DNA of 16,092 nt from an uncultured Selenomonadaceae bacterium (lineage in GTDB: Bacteria > Bacillota > Negativicutes > Selenomonadales > Selenomonadaceae): NCBI GenBank assembly GCA_905236325.1, contig CAJOPJ010000216.1, positions 1 to 16,092 on the forward strand, given 5' to 3'. Of this stretch, positions 1-6,480 are shown one piece after another (position 1 is the first letter of the stretch; every line of letters begins with the position of its first letter). A model generated the notes under the pieces. The model worked only from the letters and a program-made list of their open reading frames with translations. It was not told the DNA's origin and searched no databases. A program made the translations under genes and the position numbers.

Positions 1-112
1 CTTGCCCGACAATGTGCTTGTTGAGTTCTTCGACAATTTCGCGTGGCGTTTGTTCATTAAGTCCAAGTTCATTAATCAATTCTGTTTTAATTTCAGCTTT
101 TTTTCTCGGCAT
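1..112 (-). CDS. hslU: HslU (ClpY), ATPase subunit of the HslUV protease, N-terminal fragment
   Basis: Only the first 37 codons are present; the gene runs off the left edge. HslU is the AAA+ unfoldase that feeds proteins into the HslV peptidase chamber in the cytoplasm. The visible sequence contains TPREIVEELNKHIVGQ, which matches the conserved HslU N-terminus just ahead of the Walker A region. The ATG at 112 has a good ribosome binding site (AGGGGAG at 121-127, 8 bases upstream). This start gives a charged extension of about 20 residues (MPRKKAEIKTEL...) before TPREIV, longer than in E. coli or B. subtilis. It lies 22 bases after the hslV stop and is surely co-transcribed with it. Confidence 0.9.
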   Translation of the reverse strand, partial: MPRKKAEIKTELINELGLNEQTPREIVEELNKHIVGQ

Positions 113-134
113 TAAAAAATCTCCCCTCGGTCGA

Positions 135-671
135 TTAATCCAATTCTTCGACAATAATATTTTGGTTTGTGAAAACGCAAATGTCAGCCGCGATAGAAAG
201 TGACTCACGCGCAATTTCCGCCGCCGACATATCTGTATGCTTAATAAGCGCACGCCCTGCCGACAATGCATAAAATCCGCCGGAGCCGATTGCCGCAACA
301 TCGCCGTCCGGCTCGATAACTTCGCCGCCGCCGGAAAGCATTAAAATTGTATCTTTATCAGCCACCAAAAGCAAGGCTTCCAATTTGCGCAAAATTTTAT
401 CTGTACGCCAATCTTTTGCCAAAGCAACTGCTGCGCGTTGCAAGTGACCGTGACATTCTTCCAATTTGCCTTCAAACTTTTCAAACAAAGTAAAAGCGTC
501 GGCAACTGAACCTGCAAAGCCGGCAATAACTTTGTCGTGATAAAGCCTGCGAACTTTTTTTGCAGTTGCCTTCATTATTGTGTGTTCGCCAAAAGTGACT
601 TGACCGTCGCCGGCGATTGCGGTTTTGCCGTCGCGTTTGACGGCTACTATTGTTGTTGCATGAAATTCCAT
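135..671 (-). CDS. hslV: HslV (CodW/ClpQ), peptidase subunit of the HslUV protease
   Basis: This is the proteasome-like threonine peptidase of the ATP-dependent HslUV complex, 178 residues, the usual family length. The N-terminus reads MEFHATTIVAV. By homology with Thermotoga-type HslV the first five residues are a propeptide, and Thr6 becomes the catalytic N-terminal threonine after processing. Family segments AGDGQVTFG, KVIAGFAGSVADAFTLFEKFE, KDWRTDKILRKLEA and AIGSGG are all present. The ATG at 671 is preceded by AAAGGAG with 8-base spacing; a longer reading from a TTG at 689 would start inside that ribosome binding site and is unlikely. A strong promoter lies directly upstream (699-727). 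In B. subtilis xerC (codV) sits directly before this gene, but here trmFO does. Confidence 0.97.
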   Translation of the reverse strand: MEFHATTIVAVKRDGKTAIAGDGQVTFGEHTIMKATAKKVRRLYHDKVIAGFAGSVADAFTLFEKFEGKLEECHGHLQRAAVALAKDWRTDKILRKLEALLLVADKDTILMLSGGGEVIEPDGDVAAIGSGGFYALSAGRALIKHTDMSAAEIARESLSIAADICVFTNQNIIVEELD

Positions 672-698
672 TATCTGAACTCCTTTCAAGTTGATAAT

Positions 699-727
699 AT
701 TTTAACGCACAAAATTATCTTTGACAA
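699..727 (-). promoter_or_regulatory. Sigma-A type promoter for hslVU
   Basis: Read on the minus strand there is TTGTCA (727-722), a 17-base spacer and TAAAAT (704-699). Each box matches the housekeeping consensus at five of six positions with optimal spacing. It lies just upstream of the hslV ribosome binding site, giving a leader of only about 20 bases. It implies hslVU is transcribed independently of trmFO. Confidence 0.6.
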
Positions 728-750
728 TAATCATAATTGAAAAATGAAAA

Positions 751-822
751 TTAGACTTTAAACATTAAACACTGTAAGTTTTTGTATTAGATTTTAAATA
801 TTAAATATTGTAAGTTTTTTTA
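751..822. repeat. 36-bp tandem direct repeat spanning the trmFO 3' end
   Basis: Two adjacent 36-base units, 751-786 and 787-822, differ at only five positions (31/36 identical), four of them C/T transitions. Both start TTAGA and share the core TGTAAGTTTTT. The second unit contains the last codons and stop of trmFO. The first unit repeats the same segment downstream, including an in-phase stop, and would read KLTVFNV-stop against KLTIFNI-stop in the real gene end. Confidence 0.8.
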
Positions 823-2095
823 AAGCGCGTTCAGCAAGAAAATTTTTTCTATCGGACTTGCGAATTTTTCTTTCAGGTGGCGGCAAAAGTCCAAATGTTA
901 CATTCATCGGCTGGAAATTTTTTTCATCAGCAGTTGTTATGTAATTTGCCAATGCGCCGTGGCAGGTTTCGGCAGGAAAAATTTGCGCGTCAAGATTTTT
1001 AGCAAGCCTTGCGGCATTTCTGCCTGCAATTAAGCCTGATGCCGCAGATTCAACATAACCTTCAACGCCTGTCATTTGCCCTGCGAAGAAAATTTTTGTA
1101 TTCGACTTCAGCTGAAATGTCGGTAATAAAACGCGTGGCGAATTTATGTAAGTATTTCTGTGCATAACGCCATAGCGCACAATTTCTGCGTCCTCAAGTC
1201 CCGGAATCATTGAAAAAACTCTGCGTTGTTCGCCCCAAAGCAAATGCGTTTGAAAACCAACCAAGTTGTACAAAGTCGCCGCAGAATTGTCTTGTCGAAG
1301 TTGTACGACTGCGTAGGGCAATTTTCCTGTGCGAGGATCTTCCAAGCCGACAGGTTTCAGCGGTCCAAATCGCAATGTATCTTCGCCACGCGACGCTATA
1401 ACTTCAATCGGCAAGCAGCCTTCAAAAAAAATTTCTTGCTCAAAATCGTGCGGCTTAGTTTTTTCAGCTGTAATTAACGCCGTGCGAAAATTTAAATATT
1501 CTTCCTGAGTCATTGGGCAATTTATGTAAGCAGAATCCTCGCCTTTGTTGTAGCGCGAAGCCTTAAAAGCCTTATCAAAATTTATCGACTCGACAGTTAC
1601 AATCGGCGCAGCTGCGTCATAAAAATAAAATTCGCCGCCGCCTGTCAATTTTTTAATTTCTTCAGCCAACGCACCTTCAGTTAAAGGTCCCGACGCAATT
1701 ATCAAAATATCTTCTGACTGCAAAAATTTTTCAAGACTTGTAATTTCTTCGACAAAAAAATTTACACGCGACTTGACTTTTTCAGTGACTAATTCAGAAA
1801 ATTTTTCCCTGTCAACTGCCAATGCGCCACCTGCCGGAATTTTAGTTTCATCAGCCGACTGCATTATTACTGAATTTAATCTGCGCATTTCTTCCTTCAA
1901 AACGCCGACTGCATTTGTTAAACCTGCCGCACGCAATGAATTGCTACAAACCAATTCTGCAAAATTGCCGGTTTTGTGTGCCGGAGTTTTTTTTGCCGGT
2001 CGCATTTCATACAGATTTACTTCCACGCCTGCATTTGCAACTTGCCAAGCCGCCTCAGCACCTGCTAATCCTGCACCAATTATGTTTACTTTCAA
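794..2095 (-). CDS. trmFO: TrmFO, methylenetetrahydrofolate- and FAD-dependent tRNA (uracil-54) C5-methyltransferase
   Basis: TrmFO makes ribothymidine at position 54 of the tRNA T-loop, taking the carbon from methylene-THF and reducing power from FADH2. The protein is 433 residues, normal for the family. It begins with the FAD-binding Rossmann motif GAGLAGAEAAW (residues 7-17). It carries LVCSNSLR (Cys50) and FFEGCLPIEV (Cys227), matching the two catalytic cysteines of the B. subtilis enzyme, plus GQMTGVEGYVESAASG and NFQPMNVTFGLLP near the C-terminus. The TTG at 2095 is preferred because AAGGTGA lies five bases upstream. An in-frame GTG at 2104 overlaps that site and would add three residues. 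The 3' end lies inside a tandem repeat. Transcribed divergently from ccmE; the next gene downstream is hslV, not xerC. Confidence 0.96.
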   Translation of the reverse strand: MKVNIIGAGLAGAEAAWQVANAGVEVNLYEMRPAKKTPAHKTGNFAELVCSNSLRAAGLTNAVGVLKEEMRRLNSVIMQSADETKIPAGGALAVDREKFSELVTEKVKSRVNFFVEEITSLEKFLQSEDILIIASGPLTEGALAEEIKKLTGGGEFYFYDAAAPIVTVESINFDKAFKASRYNKGEDSAYINCPMTQEEYLNFRTALITAEKTKPHDFEQEIFFEGCLPIEVIASRGEDTLRFGPLKPVGLEDPRTGKLPYAVVQLRQDNSAATLYNLVGFQTHLLWGEQRRVFSMIPGLEDAEIVRYGVMHRNTYINSPRVLLPTFQLKSNTKIFFAGQMTGVEGYVESAASGLIAGRNAARLAKNLDAQIFPAETCHGALANYITTADEKNFQPMNVTFGLLPPPERKIRKSDRKNFLAERALKKLTIFNI

Positions 2096-2129
2096 AACTA
2101 TCACCTTACCTAAAAATTTTTTCTAAACA

Positions 2130-2157
2130 AAAATATCACAATTAAATTTTCCTGCAA
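2130..2157 (-). promoter_or_regulatory. Possible promoter for trmFO
   Basis: On the minus strand TTGCAG (2157-2152), a 16-base spacer and TATTTT (2135-2130) form a moderate sigma-A type match, about 35 bases upstream of the TTG start. The region is very AT-rich, so chance matches are expected. Confidence 0.35.
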
Positions 2158-2174
2158 GAAAAAAATTTTTCCCT

Positions 2175-2188
2175 GTTGCAACTGCAAC
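2175..2188. repeat. Perfect 6-bp inverted repeat, possible operator near the ccmE promoter
   Basis: GTTGCA-AC-TGCAAC is a perfect palindrome with a two-base centre. It lies about 22 bases upstream of the -10 box of the cytochrome operon and about 20 bases upstream of the proposed trmFO -35 box. It does not fit the FNR/CRP spacing (TTGAT-N4-ATCAA). A regulatory role is inferred from position only. Confidence 0.3.
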
Positions 2189-2206
2189 TTTTTTTTTTAG
2201 TTTGAT

Positions 2207-2215
2207 TGTTATAAT
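2207..2215 (+). promoter_or_regulatory. Extended -10 promoter for the ccmEF-nrfHA operon
   Basis: TGTTATAAT is a perfect -10 hexamer (2210-2215) with the TG of an extended -10 one base ahead. No convincing -35 box lies at 16-18 bases upstream (that stretch is T-rich), which is typical of extended -10 promoters or of promoters needing an activator. Transcription would start near 2222, just before the ccmE ribosome binding site. Confidence 0.55.
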
Positions 2216-2244
2216 TTCAGAAAATTCAGTTGGAGGCGTTTTAG

Positions 2245-2619
2245 TTGAGGAAAATTTTATTGTTGGCACTTTTGATTGGTTTTATTGCCTACGCAGGTTT
2301 TAATTTATCAAACAGCGTCACGCCATATGTTGGAATTGCTGAAGCGACTGCCTCTGAAAAAAATGTTCAAGTGAAAGGCTTGCTGAATGAAAATTTTATT
2401 CCGCAACAGCAAGGCAATGAATTTATTTTCAGTTTGCGCGACGAGGAAACCGGCGAAACTATGACTGTCAAATTTGACGGCGTTAAACCCGACCAATTCG
2501 ATGATGCTTATCACATTGTTGCGGTTGGAAAATATCATTCTGAGGACGCGGCTTTTCACGCAAAAAAATTACTGATTAAATGTCCTTCCAAGTACGAAGG
2601 ACAGCAACCTCAAACTTGA
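2245..2619 (+). CDS. ccmE: CcmE, periplasmic heme chaperone, cysteine (CxxxY) variant
   Basis: CcmE carries heme covalently and hands it to CcmF in System I cytochrome c maturation. The protein is 124 residues: an N-terminal membrane anchor (about 3-20), then an OB-fold beta domain facing the periplasm (segments VQVKGLL, FIFSLRDEETGETMTVKFDG, AVGKYHSEDAAFHAKKLLIKC). In most CcmE proteins the heme-binding residue is the His of HxxxY; here the matching site is Cys113 in CPSKY (113-117). This is the form known from archaea and some bacteria such as Desulfovibrio. Translation starts at a TTG with GGAGG at 2232-2236, eight bases upstream. First gene of the cytochrome operon; 13 bases separate it from ccmF. 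Confidence 0.92.
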   Translation: MRKILLLALLIGFIAYAGFNLSNSVTPYVGIAEATASEKNVQVKGLLNENFIPQQQGNEFIFSLRDEETGETMTVKFDGVKPDQFDDAYHIVAVGKYHSEDAAFHAKKLLIKCPSKYEGQQPQT

Positions 2620-2632
2620 GGAGTGATATTTA

Positions 2633-4573
2633 TTGACAGGAAATCTACTTTTGACAGGCAGCTTGGCAACTGCACTTGTAGCTATGCTTGCTTGTTGGAC
2701 AAAATTATTTTCTGAACGACTGATTAAATTTTCAGCAATAGCGTCTTTAGGCTTAATTGTCGTGGCGAGCTTGTACTTGTGGATTTTAATTTTTAGGAAT
2801 GACTTCAGCGTCGAATATGTAGCAAATTATTCCTCAACCACTCTGCCTACAATTTTTAAAATTTCTGCGTTTTGGGCAGGTCAACAAGGTTCATTCCTGC
2901 TTTGGCTGTTGATTCACGCAGTCGCCGGCGCAGTGCTTATAAAAAATCGAATCCAGACAAAGGCGTTGGGATTTTATTTTTTCCTGCAAGCAATGTTGGC
3001 GTTCTTGGTTTTAGCAAAATCGCCTTTCGCAGAAAATCCTGTCACAGTAGCTGAAGGCTTCGGATTGAATCCACTGTTACAAGATTTTTGGATGGCAATT
3101 CATCCGCCAATAATTTTTGTAGGCTACGCGCTTTTGGCAGTGCCAATTTCACTAAGTCTTGGCGCATTGCTTGAAAGCGCAAAATCAAAAACTTGGCTTG
3201 AATCTGCAAGGAAATGGACTTTGCTGGCGTGGAGTTTTTTAGGCGCAGGAATTTTTATCGGCGGCTATTGGGCTTACAAAGTTTTAGGCTGGGGCGGCTA
3301 CTGGGGCTGGGATCCTGTTGAAAATTCTTCCTTAGTGCCGTGGTTAATTTCGGCAGTCTTACTGCACTTGCTGAACTTAGCAAAAAAAAAATCAGCAGTC
3401 TTACCAATGGCGCATATTGCGGCAGTTTTCAACTACTCATTGGTGATTTATGGAACTTTCTTGACGCGTTCAGGAGTTTTGGGCGATTTTTCAGTCCATT
3501 CATTCGCAGGTTCAAATATCGGAATAGTAATTGCATTTGCCAATGCGATAGTCTTACTCGGCGGAATTTTTATAATAATGCTCAAAGCGAAAGATTTTCC
3601 ACAAGGCAAAATGTATGAAAATTTTTCAGAACAGGCGTTCATAGTTCTGTTAGGCGCGTTGTTGTTAGTATTTATCGCAGTGATAGTTTGGATTGGAATG
3701 TCAATGCCGCTACTAAGTCAACTTGTCGGCGAATCTGCGGCAGTCGATACTGATTTTTACACGCGAACAACTGCACCGCTTGCAGCAGTCTTAGTTGCGT
3801 TGGTGATTTTTACTTTCGCAAAGTGGAGTAAATCAATCAGCCTTGGCGGAAAAATTGCGCACGCAGGTTTTGTACTTGGCTTGGCGGCAGTTGTAATTTC
3901 AGCGCAGGGTGAAACTTTAACTCAGGAGCTGACTAAAGGTGATTCAGTCGAAATCGCAGGACACAAAATTATTTATCAAGGTCAGGTGCTTGAAGAAGAA
4001 AATTTGCAGAAATTTTATGTTTATGAAGTTGACGGCGCAGAAATCAAAGCCTTAACAAAACTGCGTACAAATGGCGATGATGCGGCGCGTGAACCTGCAA
4101 TTTTAAAAACTGTCGGCGGCGATATTTACGTTGCACCGCATGCGCCTGAAAATCTTGAAACACAGAATTTAATTTTGAACAAAGATGTTTTCGCAATGGA
4201 CGGCGAACTTGGCTACACTTTCAAGGAAGCCGAAATTGTTCGCAATGACAGCGGTAAACCAATTCGCGCAGTCGCCAAAATTGATGTCACCGACGGCAAC
4301 CAAACTGAAACTATCGAACCGGCAATAATTATTTCGGCGGACGGCGGCGGCAGAAGTCAATCAATACAGATTTTTGACGGCAGACGCAGAGTAAGATTAA
4401 CAGGCGTATCACGCGAACTTGACAAGGCAAGACTTGAAATTTTGCCGACGCTTGAGGAACTTTCTAACCTGCCTGTAACTTCAACAATCAACACAAAGCC
4501 TGTTATCTGGTTGCTTTGGTTGAGTGTCACGGCAATTTGTTTAGGAACTGCATTAGCAATTAAAAATGAATAG
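2633..4573 (+). CDS. ccmF: CcmF, cytochrome c heme lyase (System I, NrfE-like)
   Basis: CcmF takes heme from CcmE and joins it by thioether bonds to the Cys residues of CxxCH motifs on the outer face of the membrane. The protein is 646 residues with many hydrophobic segments, then a periplasmic soluble region (about 427-625) and a last helix (about 625-643). The tryptophan-rich signature WGWDPVENSSLVPW is at 224-237. Four histidines at conserved positions are visible: His157 (IHPP), His245 (LLHLL), His289 (SVHSF) and His410 (IAHAG). The TTG start follows GAGGAG, which overlaps the ccmE stop. No CcmH, CcmABC or NrfF/NrfG gene is adjacent. As the only lyase in the operon it probably serves NrfH and NrfA, possibly including the CxxCK site handled by NrfE in E. 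coli. Confidence 0.95.
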   Translation: MTGNLLLTGSLATALVAMLACWTKLFSERLIKFSAIASLGLIVVASLYLWILIFRNDFSVEYVANYSSTTLPTIFKISAFWAGQQGSFLLWLLIHAVAGAVLIKNRIQTKALGFYFFLQAMLAFLVLAKSPFAENPVTVAEGFGLNPLLQDFWMAIHPPIIFVGYALLAVPISLSLGALLESAKSKTWLESARKWTLLAWSFLGAGIFIGGYWAYKVLGWGGYWGWDPVENSSLVPWLISAVLLHLLNLAKKKSAVLPMAHIAAVFNYSLVIYGTFLTRSGVLGDFSVHSFAGSNIGIVIAFANAIVLLGGIFIIMLKAKDFPQGKMYENFSEQAFIVLLGALLLVFIAVIVWIGMSMPLLSQLVGESAAVDTDFYTRTTAPLAAVLVALVIFTFAKWSKSISLGGKIAHAGFVLGLAAVVISAQGETLTQELTKGDSVEIAGHKIIYQGQVLEEENLQKFYVYEVDGAEIKALTKLRTNGDDAAREPAILKTVGGDIYVAPHAPENLETQNLILNKDVFAMDGELGYTFKEAEIVRNDSGKPIRAVAKIDVTDGNQTETIEPAIIISADGGGRSQSIQIFDGRRRVRLTGVSRELDKARLEILPTLEELSNLPVTSTINTKPVIWLLWLSVTAICLGTALAIKNE

Positions 4574-4591
4574 TGAAGGGAGGGCGATTTT

Positions 4592-5074
4592 ATGAACATT
4601 AAGGAGTTGTTAAAAAGCAACATGCTGAAATTTTTGGCTGGAGGTTTTGTTGTCGGCGTGTTTTGCTTGGCTTTTACGCAACTTATGTTGCACGCGACAG
4701 GTACAAAAACTTTCTGCAGTGTCTGTCATTCAATGCAGCATGAGGCAGAAACCTTCGCAGTCAGCAGTCACCGCGAACTTGACTGCATAGAATGTCACCT
4801 GCCGCACGACAACACCGCGCATTACTTGATTGAAAAAGGCAGGACAGGTATGGTTGATATGTACCACGAACTGCTACGCGACTATCCTGCACGCATCAAG
4901 TTGACTGCTGATTCAAGACAAATGATCAATGATAACTGCGTGCGTTGCCACAATTCAACAATGTCCTATGTTACATTCGACGAAGGCAAGCAAGGCAATT
5001 CAGACTGCTTGAAATGCCACAGCAGAATAGCGCACGGTTCTAATCACTTGGAGGGAGGTATTGAAATTGAGTAA
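4592..5074 (+). CDS. nrfH: NrfH, membrane-anchored tetraheme cytochrome c, quinol dehydrogenase subunit of nitrite reductase
   Basis: NrfH oxidises menaquinol at the membrane and passes electrons to NrfA. The 160-residue protein has one N-terminal transmembrane anchor (about 13-33), then four heme-binding motifs: CSVCH (42-46), CIECH (65-69), CVRCH (116-120) and CLKCH (139-143). The first is extended to CSVCHSM, the CxxCHxM arrangement in which the Met is a ligand of the quinol-facing heme in characterised NrfH. Length and spacing fit the NapC/NirT-NrfH family. The ATG at 4592 has AAGGGAGGG at 4576-4584. The 3' end overlaps nrfA by eight bases, implying coupled translation and equal supply of both subunits. 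Confidence 0.96.
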   Translation: MNIKELLKSNMLKFLAGGFVVGVFCLAFTQLMLHATGTKTFCSVCHSMQHEAETFAVSSHRELDCIECHLPHDNTAHYLIEKGRTGMVDMYHELLRDYPARIKLTADSRQMINDNCVRCHNSTMSYVTFDEGKQGNSDCLKCHSRIAHGSNHLEGGIEIE

Positions 5075-6359
5075 GATACAAAAATATTTGGCAGGAATTT
5101 TAGTTTTGGGCGTAATATTTTTCGGCTTTGTAGTTGTCAGAATCGGAATCGCAAAACCTTCGACAACTTTTGAACTTGCACAAATTCCTGAAGACCAAAG
5201 ACTAACGCGCGAAGGCTATGCAGAAGCCTATCCCCTGCAGTTTAATTCTTTCAAAATGAATATGCGCGGCGACCCAAGTCCAACAGGTTTTGGCGGCGCA
5301 CAAGCTGAAAATTCGCACTTGACTGAACAGCCTGAACAGTTGACACTGTTTGCAGGTTACAAATTTGCAATTCAGTATGACGACGATCGCGGTCACTGGT
5401 ATGCCGGCGAGGATATTTTAAATTCAAAGCGTCGCCCCGGTCAAAAAGGTTCCTGCATAGTTTGCAAAAGTTCCTATATGTATGATGTTTTCTTCAAGGA
5501 AAGCGGCTGGGAATTTGCAAGCAAGCCTTTCGATGAAGTTGTCGCATCAATTAAAGATGATGAATGGTTCGGTTGCTCAAGTTGCCACGATCCTGACACA
5601 ATGCAACTGCGCGTATACAATCAAGCCTTTATCGAATCAATGACTGAGGCTGGAATCGACATAAGCAAAGCTAGCCACAATGAAATGCGTGCTTATGTTT
5701 GCGCTCAGTGCCATACTGAATATTTCTTCACGGCTGAGGATGGCAGAGTACATATGCCTTACGCCAATGGTTTCAATGCAGAGGCAGAATGGGCTTACTA
5801 TCAAGATGGTCACGCTAAAGCCTTCACAGGCGACTGGAATCACCAAGTTAGCGGAGCAAGAATGTTGAAGGCGCAGCATCCCGACTTTGAGGCTTGGTGG
5901 GGTAGTGTTCACGCTGACGCAGGCGTAACTTGCGTTGATTGTCATATGCCTTACATGCGCGAAAATGGACAGAAATACACTTCGCACTGGATGACTTCTC
6001 CGCTCAAAACAACTGAACAATCCTGCCTGAAGTGCCACGATCAAACTGCTGAAATTTTGACACAACGCGTTCAGACAATTCACGACAATACATTTAAACT
6101 GCAACGCATTGCCGGCGAAACTACAGCCAGAGCACATACCACAATTGCCGCCGCAAAAGCTGCAGGTGCTACTGATGAACAACTTGCACAGGCAAGACTT
6201 TTGGTTCGCGAAGCGCAATGGTACTGGGATTGGGTTGCTGCTGAAAATGGCATGGGTTTCCACAACATTGATAAAATTATGCGCACACTTGGACTTTCAA
6301 TCGACAAAGCACATCAAGCTATTGAAGCCGCAAATGCAAGTGTAAAAGGCACATTGTAA
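5067..6359 (+). CDS. nrfA: NrfA, pentaheme ammonia-forming cytochrome c nitrite reductase
   Basis: NrfA reduces nitrite to ammonium with six electrons on the outer face of the membrane. The protein is 430 residues with an N-terminal signal or anchor helix (about 8-27). Heme 1 is the active-site lysine type, CIVCK (130-134), followed by four CxxCH sites: CSSCH (170-174), CAQCH (212-216), CVDCH (289-293) and CLKCH (320-324). TEYFF (217-221) and LKAQH (267-271) supply the Glu, Tyr, Lys and Gln that bind calcium in E. coli NrfA, and the catalytic Tyr and His. An Arg in the KRRPG segment just before heme 1 may be the third catalytic residue. The TTG at 5067 is chosen because GGGAGG (5053-5058) lies eight bases upstream; an in-frame TTG at 5061 is too close. 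Last gene of the operon, followed by a terminator. Confidence 0.96.
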   Translation: MSKIQKYLAGILVLGVIFFGFVVVRIGIAKPSTTFELAQIPEDQRLTREGYAEAYPLQFNSFKMNMRGDPSPTGFGGAQAENSHLTEQPEQLTLFAGYKFAIQYDDDRGHWYAGEDILNSKRRPGQKGSCIVCKSSYMYDVFFKESGWEFASKPFDEVVASIKDDEWFGCSSCHDPDTMQLRVYNQAFIESMTEAGIDISKASHNEMRAYVCAQCHTEYFFTAEDGRVHMPYANGFNAEAEWAYYQDGHAKAFTGDWNHQVSGARMLKAQHPDFEAWWGSVHADAGVTCVDCHMPYMRENGQKYTSHWMTSPLKTTEQSCLKCHDQTAEILTQRVQTIHDNTFKLQRIAGETTARAHTTIAAAKAAGATDEQLAQARLLVREAQWYWDWVAAENGMGFHNIDKIMRTLGLSIDKAHQAIEAANASVKGTL

Positions 6360-6378
6360 CTGCAAAATAAAAATATTC

Positions 6379-6404
6379 ACCTTGACTTCGGTTGAGGTTT
6401 TTTT
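6379..6404 (+). terminator. Intrinsic terminator of the ccmEF-nrfHA operon
   Basis: An 8-bp stem (ACCTTGAC with GTTGAGGT, two G-U pairs) closes a TTCG loop with a C-G closing pair, the very stable UUCG tetraloop. Seven T residues follow (6398-6404). It lies 20 bases after the nrfA stop. Confidence 0.85.
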
Positions 6405-6480
6405 ATTTGAAGGAAAAAATTTTAATTATGCCGAAATTATACAGAAAATTTTTGTACTGGAGGAGATTTTCACGGCAATT

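Noticed and set aside
2202..2215. FNR-like site TTGAT-N4-ATAAT over the ccmE -10 box
   Set aside because: Only the left half matches. The right half departs at two of five positions, and a position over the -10 would block rather than activate an anaerobic operon.
5637..6263. 208-codon open frame antisense to nrfA
   Set aside because: It lies wholly opposite nrfA, which has five intact heme motifs. Its Cys- and Ser-rich composition is the reverse reading of those motifs, and no ribosome binding site is evident.
6382..6480. N-terminal extension of DXS by 33 codons
   Set aside because: It begins inside the stem of the nrf operon terminator and crosses the likely dxs ribosome binding site; family members do not carry it.
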